Assembly: GCA_022316685.1 (NCBI GenBank)
Contig: JAKJHU010000065.1
Span: 3,838,322 to 3,902,321 of the forward strand
Reading direction: 5' to 3'
From: Progne subis subis
Taxonomy: Eukaryota > Chordata > Aves > Passeriformes > Hirundinidae
Length of the DNA stretch: 64,000 nt
Shown: positions 37,469 to 46,864 of the stretch, in pieces
Numbering within the stretch: position 1 is the first letter of the stretch
Layout of the letters: the number at the start of each line of letters is the position of its first letter
Position numbers and translations under genes: made by a program
Notes under the pieces: model-generated
The model's database searches: none
Told to the model about the DNA's origin: nothing
Seen by the model: the letters and a program-made list of their open reading frames with translations, nothing else

Positions 37469-40300
37469 CTGTGGAGAGAGGAGTGTCTGAGGCCCCAGCT
37501 GCGGTGGCACACAGGGTCCCTCCTGCACAGCAGGGCACAGGGCTGGCACGGCTCCCCAGCACGGCCGGAGCTGCTGGCACACCTTGGCCCAGCTGCACGG
37601 CTGCCCCTCGAGGCCCCGGCGAGCAGGGGATGGCTCTGGGCAGGGGCCCTGGCCAGGAGCGGGCCCCAGAGCGCCTCTGCCTTGCCAGGCCAAGCTGGTG
37701 CCCGCTCTTTCTCCTCCCCACCTTGCTTTGCTCTGCCCGCTGCTGCTGGGGCTGCTCTTGGCCAGGCAGCCTCCATGGGAGCCAGCACTGGCTGCAGCCC
37801 CAGCAGGCTCCCCAGGACGAGGCGCAGTAATTAAAAGCCCAATTAAAGCACTGGGCTGGAGGAGAACCCTCAGCAGAGTTATTTGGACAGCCCCTGACTA
37901 TCCACAACTCCACAGCAGCCTCACTGGGAATGTTCCCTGACTATCAGCAGCCTTTAAAGCAGCTGGAGGGTGGAGACCAACAACAACTTACTGTTTCTTT
38001 CCCTTCCACCAGCGGAACGCGACATAGCAGAGCACCATGGAGAGTGGCACGGTGAACAGTGTCGCCACTGTGCCTATCATGCAGGATTTGCGCACGTCCT
38101 GGGGACAGAAAAGTCTTGGGGGGCTCGGTGGATTCTGGCCGTTGGTGCCTGACTTGCCCAACATATCTGTGGGAGCAATGGGGAGTGTGAGCCCGGGCTG
38201 TGCCCCACTGCTGAGCTGGCAGCACGGTGGACACGGCCAGGACGTTCTCTGTTTCCCCCAGAGCTGGGCCCTGCAGGCACCTTGCTGCCCCTGGGCACAG
38301 GCTGTGCCCCCCAACAAAGCCCAGAGGGCTGTGAGGAGAGGCCGGGGGCAGCGCAGCTCTTTGGGCAGTGGCTCCTTCGAGGGACACGGGCCAAGGCCAT
38401 CCCTGAGCAGCCACTGCCACCCCCGACCCTCCCTGCCCTGGGACAGCTCCGCCAGCCCGAGGGGACGGAGTCAGGCCCTGTCAGGACCCAGCGCAGCCCC
38501 TGCCCAGCCGGGAGCCAGGGCTGGCTCTGGCCTGGGCTCGCGGCAGGGCTCCCGCTCGGGGCTGCTCCTGTGCCTTGGGCCTCTGGGCGCTCAGGGCCAG
38601 CTCCGGGAGCAGCTGCAGCGGGAGGCACCTCGGGCACCAGTCCCGTTTCCCAGGGGCCGTCAGCGAGCTCCGCAGGCCTCGAAGCCGAGGAGCCTCCAGC
38701 TTTGGCTGCTGCCGGGCCCTGCAAGGCTGGGAGCTGGGGGAAGAGCTGCTGCCACACATCCCCAGAGAGGGCTGAGCCTGGCACAGCAATTACCTCCTGT
38801 CACTGTGTCTGTGCCTGTGTCAGCGCCTGTGTTTGTGTCTGCCTCTGCGTGTGTGTCTGTGTGGGTTTCGGCGCCTGTGTTGCTGTCTGGCATCTCCTCC
38901 TTTTCTGCATCAGGGGCTGGCAGGGAGTCAGAGCTTTGTACAGGATGTGCTGCCATCTGCGCAATCTTTTGCTCCATCTCTGATGAAAGGAAAAGGGATA
39001 GCTGGATCAGATGGAAACATTCAACATCTGGGAGGTGGCATCTTTAGGAGGCAATGATTGTCAGTGATATGGATAAAGATGGGGGAAATGGCCAGATTAT
39101 TTGGCCCGGGCCAGGGACCTCCCTCATCAAAACAGCCCCTATATCTGATCTGCCCAGAGACTGGGAAAGGGCAGGGGCTCTCAGGGTGTGCATGGCCCGT
39201 GGGGCAGTTTGTGCTCCCTGTCAGCTGATGCCAAATGCCTTCCTGCAGAGCCTGGGGAGAAGCTGCAGCCAGGCCAGGCTGGGAAACAGCCCTGCAGGGT
39301 GGGAAAGCAGCAGCGGGGCAGCCAGGCTGCCATGGATCCCTTCCCGCTGGGCCGGGCCCGGCGTGTCCAGATGTGCAGAGAAAGGCCCCGGCTGCTGAGC
39401 CTCAGGAGAAGGCTCAGGGACATGCACCCACCACGCTGTGTCTCCAGTTCATTCAGCATTTGGTCCAGAAGTTCAGAACGCTTCAGTGATCTATTTTCTC
39501 CTGTAGCTTGGCTCTTTCCTTTTGGAGGACCTTAACAGAAAGTATTTCAATTTCCCAGGAACGGATCCCACAAAGCCACTGCTCAGCCTGTGGGGTCAGC
39601 AGGGACACACTACTCACCCCTGCCATAGGAGCTGGGCTTATGTAGACCATCCAGGCCAGGAGCTGGAGAATTCCTCTCTGCAGACAGACCTGTAACTCAA
39701 CAGGCACAGAAATTCTGTCACCTGGTTCCTGCCAGGTTGTCAATCACTATTCTATGGAAGAACACAGATATCTTACCTGTGGGAGGTCCCACTGGATCCA
39801 AATTATCTTCCAGCCAAGGTGCTGGAAGAACAATGCCAGCATCCCAGTCTAGAAGGGAGCACAGATGAGAACCATTTCCATGTGTGCTGGGATCCCTCTC
39901 TGCCTTAGGGAACTGGGCACTGCCAGGGGGTCGGGGAAGGCCGTGGGAGGCCGATGTCCATGGACAGGGCCAAAACTGCCCAGGGGCCTGGGGAGCTCTG
40001 GGCTGGTTCTGCTCACTCTGCACACTCTTTCCTTGTCCTGTGCAACATCCCTGCAGGAGTGGCTGGAGCAGCCCAGGGCCTCTGGGGCTCTCTCATTTCC
40101 ACAGAGGAAACCCTCCCTAAAGCCCTGGGCAAAACCATCCCCAAGGCTTCCCGGGGAGAAGGGAGCGCTGTCCCGGGAAAGGGGATCCAGGCTGCCGGCT
40201 CACCTGCTCCCTGTGCTCGCCATGGAGCAGCCTGGGCAGTCCTGGCAGGCAGGGCCACAGCCAGGAGGAGCAGGAGGATCAGGCGCAGAGCAAGGGCCAT
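37231..40300 (-). CDS. Array copy 1: one-cassette type I membrane protein (7 exons)
   Basis: I do not recognise this family. Exons in transcript order are signal peptide 40204-40300, D 39777-39848, V 39618-39689, P 39432-39530, M 38794-38979, transmembrane 37992-38166 and tail 37231-37468. Spliced, they give 939 bp, 312 residues and stop, with no internal stop. The start ATG lies in a strong Kozak context (GCACCATGG) and opens a hydrophobic leader, MALALRLILLLLLAVALPAR. The ectodomain (about residues 25-204) has no cysteine until the membrane-proximal FCPQDVRKSC. A membrane span follows at about 205-225. The 78-residue tail contains PPPPPLPSRPPW, a likely SH3 ligand, and EYSMPPP. Ectodomain exons begin and end in phase 1; donors are GT. 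Gene structure is inferred from splice sites, phase and comparison with copies 2-4. Function is unknown. Confidence 0.78.
37992..38166 (-). CDS. Copy 1 transmembrane exon
   Basis: Encodes a Pro-rich juxtamembrane stretch, then VRKSC and the hydrophobic span IGTVATLFTVPLSMVLCYVA, closed by the basic stop-transfer RWWKGKK. Acceptor CCACAG; donor GTAAGT after CA (phase 2). The span is unrelated in sequence to that of copies 2-4. Confidence 0.78.
38794..39848 (-). CDS. Copy 1 extracellular cassette (D-V-P-M)
   Basis: D (39777-39848) starts DWDAGIVLPAPWLED. V (39618-39689) starts GLSAERNSPAPGLDG. P (39432-39530) starts GPPKGKSQATGENRS and ends in a helical LLDQMLNELETQRG. M (38794-38979) is longest, 186 bp, and ends in Asp/Thr/Gly/Ala repeats such as ADTNTGADTGTDTVTG. 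There is no K exon: D and V are separated by an intron of only 87 bp. Confidence 0.75.
40204..40300 (-). CDS. Copy 1 signal-peptide exon
   Basis: A 97-bp exon encoding the leader and AAPWRAQGAG. The protein sequence matches the leader exons of copies 2 and 3. Donor GTGAGC. Confidence 0.85.
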
Positions 40301-40471
40301 GGTGCCTCGCTCTGTGTCAGTCCTGCCGCTCTTCCTGCCACAACTGTCCTGACAGCGCTGTTCCAAACGTCAGCACCGCTGCTGCCGCCGCCGATGCTGC
40401 CGCTGCAGTTGTGGTCAAGGACCAACTGCTGGGTCGTTGTGGTGCTGTGCAGCCACGGGGCTCTGGGACCT

Positions 40472-40555
40472 CTGTGACCTCAGAGCCTGCTGTGACCTCA
40501 GAGCAGTGCAGTGACCTCAGAGCCTGCTGTGACCTCAGAGCCTGCTGTGACCTCA
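40472..40555 (-). promoter_or_regulatory. Array of AGGTCA-containing units upstream of copy 1
   Basis: Five imperfect 18-19-bp units, each carrying TGAGGTCA on the gene strand, lie about 170-255 bp upstream of the ATG. AGGTCA is the nuclear-receptor half-site, but the spacing is not a classical receptor element. A regulatory role is inference. Confidence 0.5.
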
Positions 40556-40981
40556 TGGCCTTAGCTGTATCCCCAGAGTGTACCCCATCTGTACTAATGG
40601 ACTGCCTTGTTGTAAATGTTTGCCTTCGTGAAAGGGCCATGGCTGAACAAAACCTTTGTTTTGCCTGCTGACATTGCTGCCCAGGCTGTGTTCCTGGAGA
40701 TGCTCTTGATGGCTTGCTCTTTTTGGGGCCCTGCCACTGGAGGAGGTGCAGGCCCATGTGATCCCAGTGAAGGAAATGTGCCCTCAGCCCAGGGACGCTC
40801 AGCATGGGCTCCCCCAGCCCCTCGGGGCCCCGCCGCTGGTCACAGCAGCCCCTGCCTGGCTCCTGCCTGCCCACACCGTGGGCATCCACGGCTGTGCCCG
40901 GACATGGAGCTCAGCCAGGGCTGGTGCCCTGTGGGCTTTGCTGCTGATACCACCCAGACATAGATGTGAAAACTGCATTTC

Positions 40982-40987
40982 TTTATT
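40982..40987 (-). terminator. Poly(A) signal of array copy 2
   Basis: AATAAA 63 bp after the copy 2 stop codon, in the context ACAAATAAAGAAATG. Copy 1 starts only about 680 bp further downstream. Confidence 0.75.
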
Positions 40988-41049
40988 TGTACATGAAACA
41001 TGGGTCAACCCTTGCCCAGGCAGATGGGAGCTGCCACCCTTGAGTCCCA

Positions 41050-41239
41050 TCAAGGGGGCATGGCCAGGGGGCTCGGGGGAAGAGGGTCTCGTTTTGGACG
41101 TGTGACTGGCTGGTTGGGCTCAAGACGGCAATGCAGCTGCGGCAGAGCATGCAGGGGCAGAAGTGTAGAGCTGTGGTGACAGGTCAGGTTCCCACCGCCT
41201 GAGTTTTTTACCTGCTGTTCTAGAGCCGCAGTGAAGCAC
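41050..41239 (-). CDS. Copy 2 cytoplasmic-tail exon
   Basis: Starts WCFTAALEQQVKNSGGG and ends PKRDPLPPSPLAMPP before TGA. A GTAAAA within the exon could act as an alternative donor. Unlike the tails of copies 1 and 3. Confidence 0.65.
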
Positions 41240-44200
41240 CTGTGGAGAGAGGAGTGTCTGAGGCCCCAGCTGCGGTGGCACACAGGGTCCCTCCTGCACA
41301 GCAGGGCACAGGGCTGGCACGGCTCCCCAGCACGGCCGGAGCTGCTGGCACACCTTGGCCCAGCTGCACGGCTGCCCCTCGAGGCCCCGGCGAGCAGGGG
41401 ATGGCTCTGGGCAGGGGCCCTGGCCAGGAGCGGGCCCCAGAGCGCCTCTGCCTTGCCAGGCCAAGCTGGTGCCCGCTCTTTCTCCTCCCCACCTTGCTTT
41501 GCTCTGCCCGCTGCTGCTGGGGCTGCTCTTGGCCAGGCAGCCTCCGTGGGAGCCAGCACTGGCTGCAGCCCCAGCGGGCTCCCCAGGACGAGGCGCAGTA
41601 ATTAAAAGCCCAATTAAAGCACTGGGCTGGAGGAGAACCCTCAGCAGAGTTATTTGGACAGCCCCTGACTATCCACAACTCCACAGCAGCCTCACTGGGA
41701 ATGTTCCCTGACTATCAGCAGCCTTTAAAGGAAGCTGTTTGAGGCAGAGATCAGGAAAACACTCACCATTTTCTCTTCCAGCAGTACCAGATTCCAGCAC
41801 AGCACATGAGCAGGAAAAGGGCCCCAGCGGCCACAAAGGCCATTATCTTAATCAAGCACTGTGGTCCCCAGCAGAAAGCTCTTCTCATGTTGTTCCAGGT
41901 ATTGTCAGCGTGTGCTGTGGTGCTGGCTGCATCTGTGGGAGCAATGGGGAGCGTGAGCCCGGGCTGTGCCCCACTGCTGAGCTGGCAGCACGGTGGACAC
42001 GGCCAGGACGTTCTCTGTTTCCCCCAGAGCTGGGCCCTGCGGGCACCTTGCTGCCCCTGGGCACAGGACTACTCAGTACCCAAACCCCTGAGACTGCGTG
42101 ACATAACTGCTCTGTGCTGGACCGGTCTGCTCCAGGCAGTACTTGTCAAAGACATGGATAGGGACAAGGAAAATGCCCAGGGTTTTGGAGCTGCTCCAGA
42201 ACCCTCCCTCCTCCAAACAGCCACCTCTCCAAATCTGCCCAGAGACTGGGAAACTGCACGGGCTCTCAGGGAGTGCATGGCCCGTGGGGCAGTTTGGGCT
42301 CCCTGTCAGCTAATGCCAAATGCCTTCCTGCAGAGCCTGGGGAGAAGCTGCAGCCAGGCCAGGCTGGGAAACAGCTCTGCAGGGTGGGAAAGCAGCAGCG
42401 GGGCAGCCAGGCTGCCATGGATCCCTTCCCACTGGGCCGGGCCCGGCGTGTCCAGATGTGCAGAGAAAGGCCCCGGCTGCTGAGCCTCAGGAGAAGGCTC
42501 AGGGACATGCACTCACCATGCTGTCTCTCCAGTTCACTCAGAATTTGGTCCAGATGTTTGGATTCCTCCAGGGCCTCACTATCTCCTATAGGTTTCTCCT
42601 TCCTTCTTGGTGGACCTTGAAGAAAGCATTTGCATTTCCCAGGAATGGATCCCACAGACCCAGTGGGGTCAGCAGGGACACACTACTCACCCCTGCCATG
42701 GGAGCTGGGCTTGTGTGCAGTATCCATTAAAGGACCTGGAAAAGTCCTCCCTGCAGCCACATCTGTAACTCAACAGGCACAGAAGCTTCTGTCACCTCTG
42801 CTGATGTGCACGGGCAGCACTGAGGCGCAGGAGCGGTGAGGGGATCGTGCAGGGCGAGGGCACACACGGGCACGGCTCTGTCCTGGCACCTGCAGCGATG
42901 TCCCCTGGCCGAGCTGTGGGCTCTGAGCTGGCAGCTCTCCTGGGGAAAAGGCCTTGACCTACCCTCAGCATCTCCCCGAGGCTCAGTAATGGATATGGGC
43001 TGGGAATCCAGATCCTCTTCATAATCAGGATCACCTTCATCAGCAGGTTCATCTGCAAAGAAAGGCAGGACAGAAGAGCTCCCGTGGCACTGCTGAAGAT
43101 TCTCCTTTAGGCCACAGTGTCAGTGAGTGCCCCTGGGTGATTGGTGCCCTCCCAGGCACTCCCTCATCCCTGCTTTCCACACAGGAGCAGGGGCAGGGGG
43201 AAAACGGGCCTGCAGCAGCCCCACACTGGGATGGAAGGAGCCCCTTGTGGGACAGCCAGGGGAGAAAGGAGTCCCTGGAGCTGCCAGCAGCTCTGAACTC
43301 AGCCCCAGGCAGGGCCAGGGCTTGGCAGTGGCAGTGGGAGCAGCTCAGGCTCCCTGGGGCTGGCAAAGGAGCAGCACAAGGCACAGCCCTGGGGCACAGC
43401 CCTGGGCCTGGCCCCTTCCCTCTCTGCTCTTCTCCGTGGCTGCACAGAGCACACGGAAGGACACCCTGGCACTGCACTTGGGAAGAGCATTGACAGCTAA
43501 ATAAATGCCCCTTCCTCCCACTGACAGCCATCCTGGGGATCACTGTTGGGCACAAGGGTTGAACGTTCCAGGGCAAGATTTCTAGAATCCATCAAACTTC
43601 AGAGGATCTTAAAATGACACATGAATACTACTCTGGACGATGATTACACTTGGACAATAATTACTGTGTTAGGAAAGGGTTGCTGATAACATACTGTCAC
43701 CAAGCTCCAAGATCCTTAATCCTTGGTTGACCAGTGTTTCCAAATGAAGCAAGTTATTATCCAAATCTAGAAGGGAGCACAGAAGAGAACCATTCCATGT
43801 TGTGCTGGGATCCCTTCTATAGGGAAATGAGCACTGCAAGGTGTCAGGTAATACTGGGTGCCCACACTGCCAAGAAGCAGAGATGGCAGCTCAAGCCTCA
43901 GCAGGGCCCAGGCCCAGAGGTACAGCAATTACCTCCTGTGACTGTGCCTGGCATGGCCTCCCTTTCTGCAGCAGGGGCTGCCTTTGAACTACTGCTTCCT
44001 CCAGGAAACCTCGCCTTCAGCACATTGTGTCCTCGCATCACTGGAGAAAGGAAGAGGGACAGATGGATCAGGTGGGGCTGTTCCCCAGTGGGAAGGTGGC
44101 ATCTCCAGAAGACAGGCTGGGAAACAGCCCTGCAGGGTGGGAAAGCAGCAGCGGGGCAGCCAGGCTGCCATGGATCCCTTCCCGCTGGGCCGGGCCCGGC

Positions 44201-45148
44201 GTGTCCAGATGTGCAGAGAAAGGCCCCGGCTGCTGAGCCTCAGGAGAAGGCTCAGGGACATGCACTCACCATGCTGTCTCTCCAGTTTGCTCAGAATTTG
44301 GTCCAGATGTTTGGATTCCTCCAGGGTCTCACTATCTCCTATAGGTTTCTCCTTCCTTCTTGGTGGACCTTGAAGAAAGCATTTGCATTTCCCAAGAACA
44401 GATCCCACAAAGCCAGTGCTCCGCCTGTGGGCTCAGCAGGGACACACTACTCACCCCTGCGATGGGAGCTGGGCTTGTGTGCAATATCCACCAAAGGAGC
44501 TGGAAAAGTCCTCCCTGCAGCCACATCTGTAACTCAACAGGCACAGAAGCCTCTGTCACCCAACTCCTGTCAGGTTGTCCATGCTTTTTTTTGTTGTTGT
44601 TTTTAGGAACATTGACAACATACCTGCAGGATGTTCCATAGGCTGCAAAACTTCATGAAGCCAAGCTACTGGGGAAGCCTTCCGAGCATCCCGGTCTAGA
44701 AGGGAGCACAGATGAGAACCATTTCCATGTGTGCTGGGATCCCTCTCTGCCTTTAGGGAACTGGGCACTGCCAGGGGGTCGGGGAAGGCCGTGGGAGGCC
44801 GATGTCCATGGACAGGGCCAAAGCTGCCCAGGGGCCTGGGGAGCTCTGGGCTGCCTCTGCTCACTCTCCACACTCTTTCCTTGCCTTGTGCAACATCCCT
44901 GCAGGGGTGGCTGGAGCAGCCCAGGGCCTCTGGGGCTCTCTCATTTCCACAGAGGAAACCCTCCCTAAAGCCCTGGGCAAAACCATCCCCAAGGCTTCCC
45001 GGGGAGAAGGGAGCGCTGTCCCGGGAAAGGGGATCCAGGCTGCCGGCTCACCTGCTCCCTGCGCTCGCCATGGAGCAGCCTGGGCAGTCCTGGCAGGCAG
45101 GGCCACAGCCAGGAGGAGCAGGAGGATCAGGCGCAGAGCAAGGGCCAT
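41050..45148 (-). CDS. Array copy 2: two-cassette type I membrane protein (11 exons)
   Basis: Unrecognised family, same plan as copy 1. Exons in order: signal 45052-45148; cassette 1 D 44624-44695, V 44455-44526, P 44270-44368, M 43933-44040; cassette 2 D 43695-43766, K 42963-43052, V 42691-42762, P 42517-42615; transmembrane 41767-41932; tail 41050-41239. The spliced frame is 1,137 bp, 378 residues plus TGA, without internal stops. The leader matches that of copy 1. The ectodomain lacks cysteine; a span follows at about residues 290-309. Cassette 1 lacks K and cassette 2 lacks M, but phase 1 joins keep the frame. Donors are GT. The tail differs from copies 1 and 3. Function unknown. Confidence 0.75.
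41767..41932 (-). CDS. Copy 2 transmembrane exon
   Basis: Encodes WNNMRRAFCWGPQCLIK followed by the span IMAFVAAGALFLLMCCAGIW and the basic YCWKRK. The cysteines at both membrane faces could be palmitoylated (inference). Very similar to copies 3 and 4, not to copy 1. Confidence 0.8.
42517..43766 (-). CDS. Copy 2 cassette 2 (D-K-V-P)
   Basis: D starts DLDNNLLHLETLVNQG and ends on A|GTATGT, giving Asn at the join. K is 90 bp, longer than the 72 bp of other K exons, and acidic (DEGDPDYEEDLDSQP). V starts DVAAGRTFPGPLMDTAHKPS. P starts GPPRRKEKPIGDSEALEES. It then joins the transmembrane exon directly. Confidence 0.72.
43933..44695 (-). CDS. Copy 2 cassette 1 (D-V-P-M)
   Basis: D starts DRDARKASPVAWLHEV with donor GTATGT. 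V starts DVAAGRTFPAPLVDIAHKPS. P starts GPPRRKEKPIGDSETLEES and ends HLDQILSKLERQHG. M starts VMRGHNVLKARFPGG and ends MPGTVTG. D and V are separated by a 97-bp intron without a K exon. Confidence 0.72.
45052..45148 (-). CDS. Copy 2 signal-peptide exon
   Basis: Same leader as copy 1 (MALALRLILLLLLAVALPAR) and same Kozak context. Donor GTGAGC. Confidence 0.85.
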
Positions 45149-45319
45149 GGTGCCTCGCTCTGTGTCAGTCCTGCTGCTCTTGCTGCAACCACTCTCTTCA
45201 CAACACTGTTCCAAACGTCAGCACCGCTGCTGCCGCCGCCGATGCTGCCGCTGCAGTTGTGGTCAAGGACCAACTGCTGGGTCGTTGTGGTGCTGTGCAG
45301 CCACGGGGCTCTGGGACCT

Positions 45320-45426
45320 CTGTGACCTCAGAGCCCTGCTGTGACCTCAGAGCAGTGCAGTGACCTCAGAGCCCTGCTGTCACCTCAGAGCCCTGCTGTG
45401 ACCTCAGAGCCCTGCTGTGACCTCAT
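45320..45426 (-). promoter_or_regulatory. Array of AGGTCA-containing units upstream of copy 2
   Basis: Six imperfect 18-19-bp units, five with TGAGGTCA and one mutated to TGAGGTGA, about 170-280 bp upstream of the ATG. Unit number differs from copies 1 and 3. Confidence 0.5.
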
Positions 45427-45852
45427 GGCCTTAGCTGTATCCCCAGAGCGTACCCCCATCTGTACTAATGGACTGCCTTGTTGTAAATGTTTGTCTTCAT
45501 GAAAGGGCCATGGCTGAACAAAACCTTTGTTTTGCCTGCTGACATTGCTGCTCAGGCTGTGCCCCTGGAGATGCTCTTGATGGCTTGCTCTTTTTGGGGC
45601 CCTGCCACTGGAGGAGGTGCAGGCCCAGGTGATCCCACTGAAGGAAATGTGCCCTCAGCCCAGGGACGCTCAGCATGGGCTCCCCCAGCCCCTCGGGGCC
45701 CCGCCCCTGGTCACATCAGCCCCTGCCTGGCTCCTGCCTGCCCGCACCGTGGGCATCCACGGCTGTGCCCGGACATGGAGCTCAGCCAGGGCTGGTGCCC
45801 TGTGGGCTTTGCTGGGGGTAACACGCGATCACTGGGGTGACAACTCCAGCTC

Positions 45853-45858
45853 TTTATT
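45853..45858 (-). terminator. Poly(A) signal of array copy 3 (distal)
   Basis: CCAATAAAGAGC on the gene strand. The surrounding sequence resembles the end of copy 2, which suggests this is the ancestral end. A proximal AATAAA at 46369-46374 lies in an A/T-rich segment. Confidence 0.6.
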
Positions 45859-46199
45859 GGAACAGAATGCTCGGCCAAGCCTTGTCCCGGCAGGAGGGCC
45901 CCACCTTCGTATTGGGACATAGATCAGGGCCAGTGCCTTCAGCGACACAGGGTGGTGGCAGCATCTGCACAGCAAGAAGCTGCTAATGCAGCTGTGACAG
46001 GGACGTCGGGTATGGAGATGTGAAATGTCTGGTACAGGTGTCCCAGACTGAGGTGTTTGGCTGTATTTGTAAAGATGCAGAGGGGCTTCAGCTGAGAGAG
46101 GAGGTGGCCATGGCTGCAGCTGCAGCTGGCACACAGGAACCCTTCTGCACAGCAGGAGACTCCCACTGTGCTCAAAGTTTGCCTCTGAGGACTAAGAGG

Positions 46200-46640
46200 T
46201 GAGCTTGTCAGAAATCCCAGAAAATGTCTGGGGAAAAATTTTACGTGATTTGGTTGTGACTAGGTACAAATCTCCAGTGGGAAAAGAGCCTCTCCAGTAG
46301 GCTGGGTGTCTTAGGGTGTCTTAGTTCTTCCTAGAATAAAGATTACCAATCAAATGCAATTTTAATTTTTTATTTTAGAAATGTAAAAATCGCCTAAGTC
46401 ATCTAGAACACTAAAACTACTTTGAAAAACATGTAACTATTGTGAGAAAATGAAATAAATATTTGGGGAATTCTTTCTATGAAAAATATTCTGAAATGTA
46501 GGGAAGCAAAAAACGAACAAAGTAGCAGGTCTCAGGAGCTGGCTGCAGCCTGCCCAGCCCTGAATGTGCCCAAACAAGGAGCTCTGCCAGTGCTGGTGGT
46601 ACCACACAGGCACCAGAGCTGAAGCCAAAAGGTGTTGCTG
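46200..46640. other. A/T-rich segment in copy 3 3' region, absent from copy 2
   Basis: Copy 2 has only about 63 bp between stop and poly(A) signal; copy 3 has about 800 bp, and most of the excess is this segment. Its copy is at about 57,318-57,758 after copy 4. No terminal repeats or element proteins were seen, so an insertion is only inferred. Confidence 0.5.
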
Positions 46641-46653
46641 ACACCCATCCTGT

Positions 46654-46864
46654 CTAGGAGGGGCTGACCTTCACTCCTGGCCCGACACTCTCGTCACAAA
46701 CTTCAGGGAGCCAGGGTCCTGTTCTGGTTGGTGGCTGCACCTCCACAGCAACAAACTGGAAGGTCAGCTGTGGCAGGGATATTGAAAACTGGCTTGAGGC
46801 TCCACAATGACAGGACTCTCGAGCTGAAGCCCTTGGCTGGTTGTGTGGAGCTGCAGCAGGGGCA
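46654..46864 (-). CDS. Copy 3 cytoplasmic-tail exon
   Basis: Starts CAPAAAPHNQPRASARESC and ends DESVGPGVKVSPS before TAG. The tail is 70 residues, without the polyproline motif of copy 1. Confidence 0.74.

Noticed and set aside
37137..37913. 258-codon - strand open frame, with similar frames in copies 2-4
   Set aside because: It reads through the conserved GC-rich intron before the tail exon. The tail is read in another frame, and splice sites flank the intron.
45939..46175. Cysteine-rich 78-codon - strand frame as a separate gene or alternative tail of copy 3
   Set aside because: It lies inside the predicted 3' UTR and ends near the poly(A) signal. The best-looking acceptor would give an immediate stop in the needed phase. 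An alternative last exon cannot be fully excluded.
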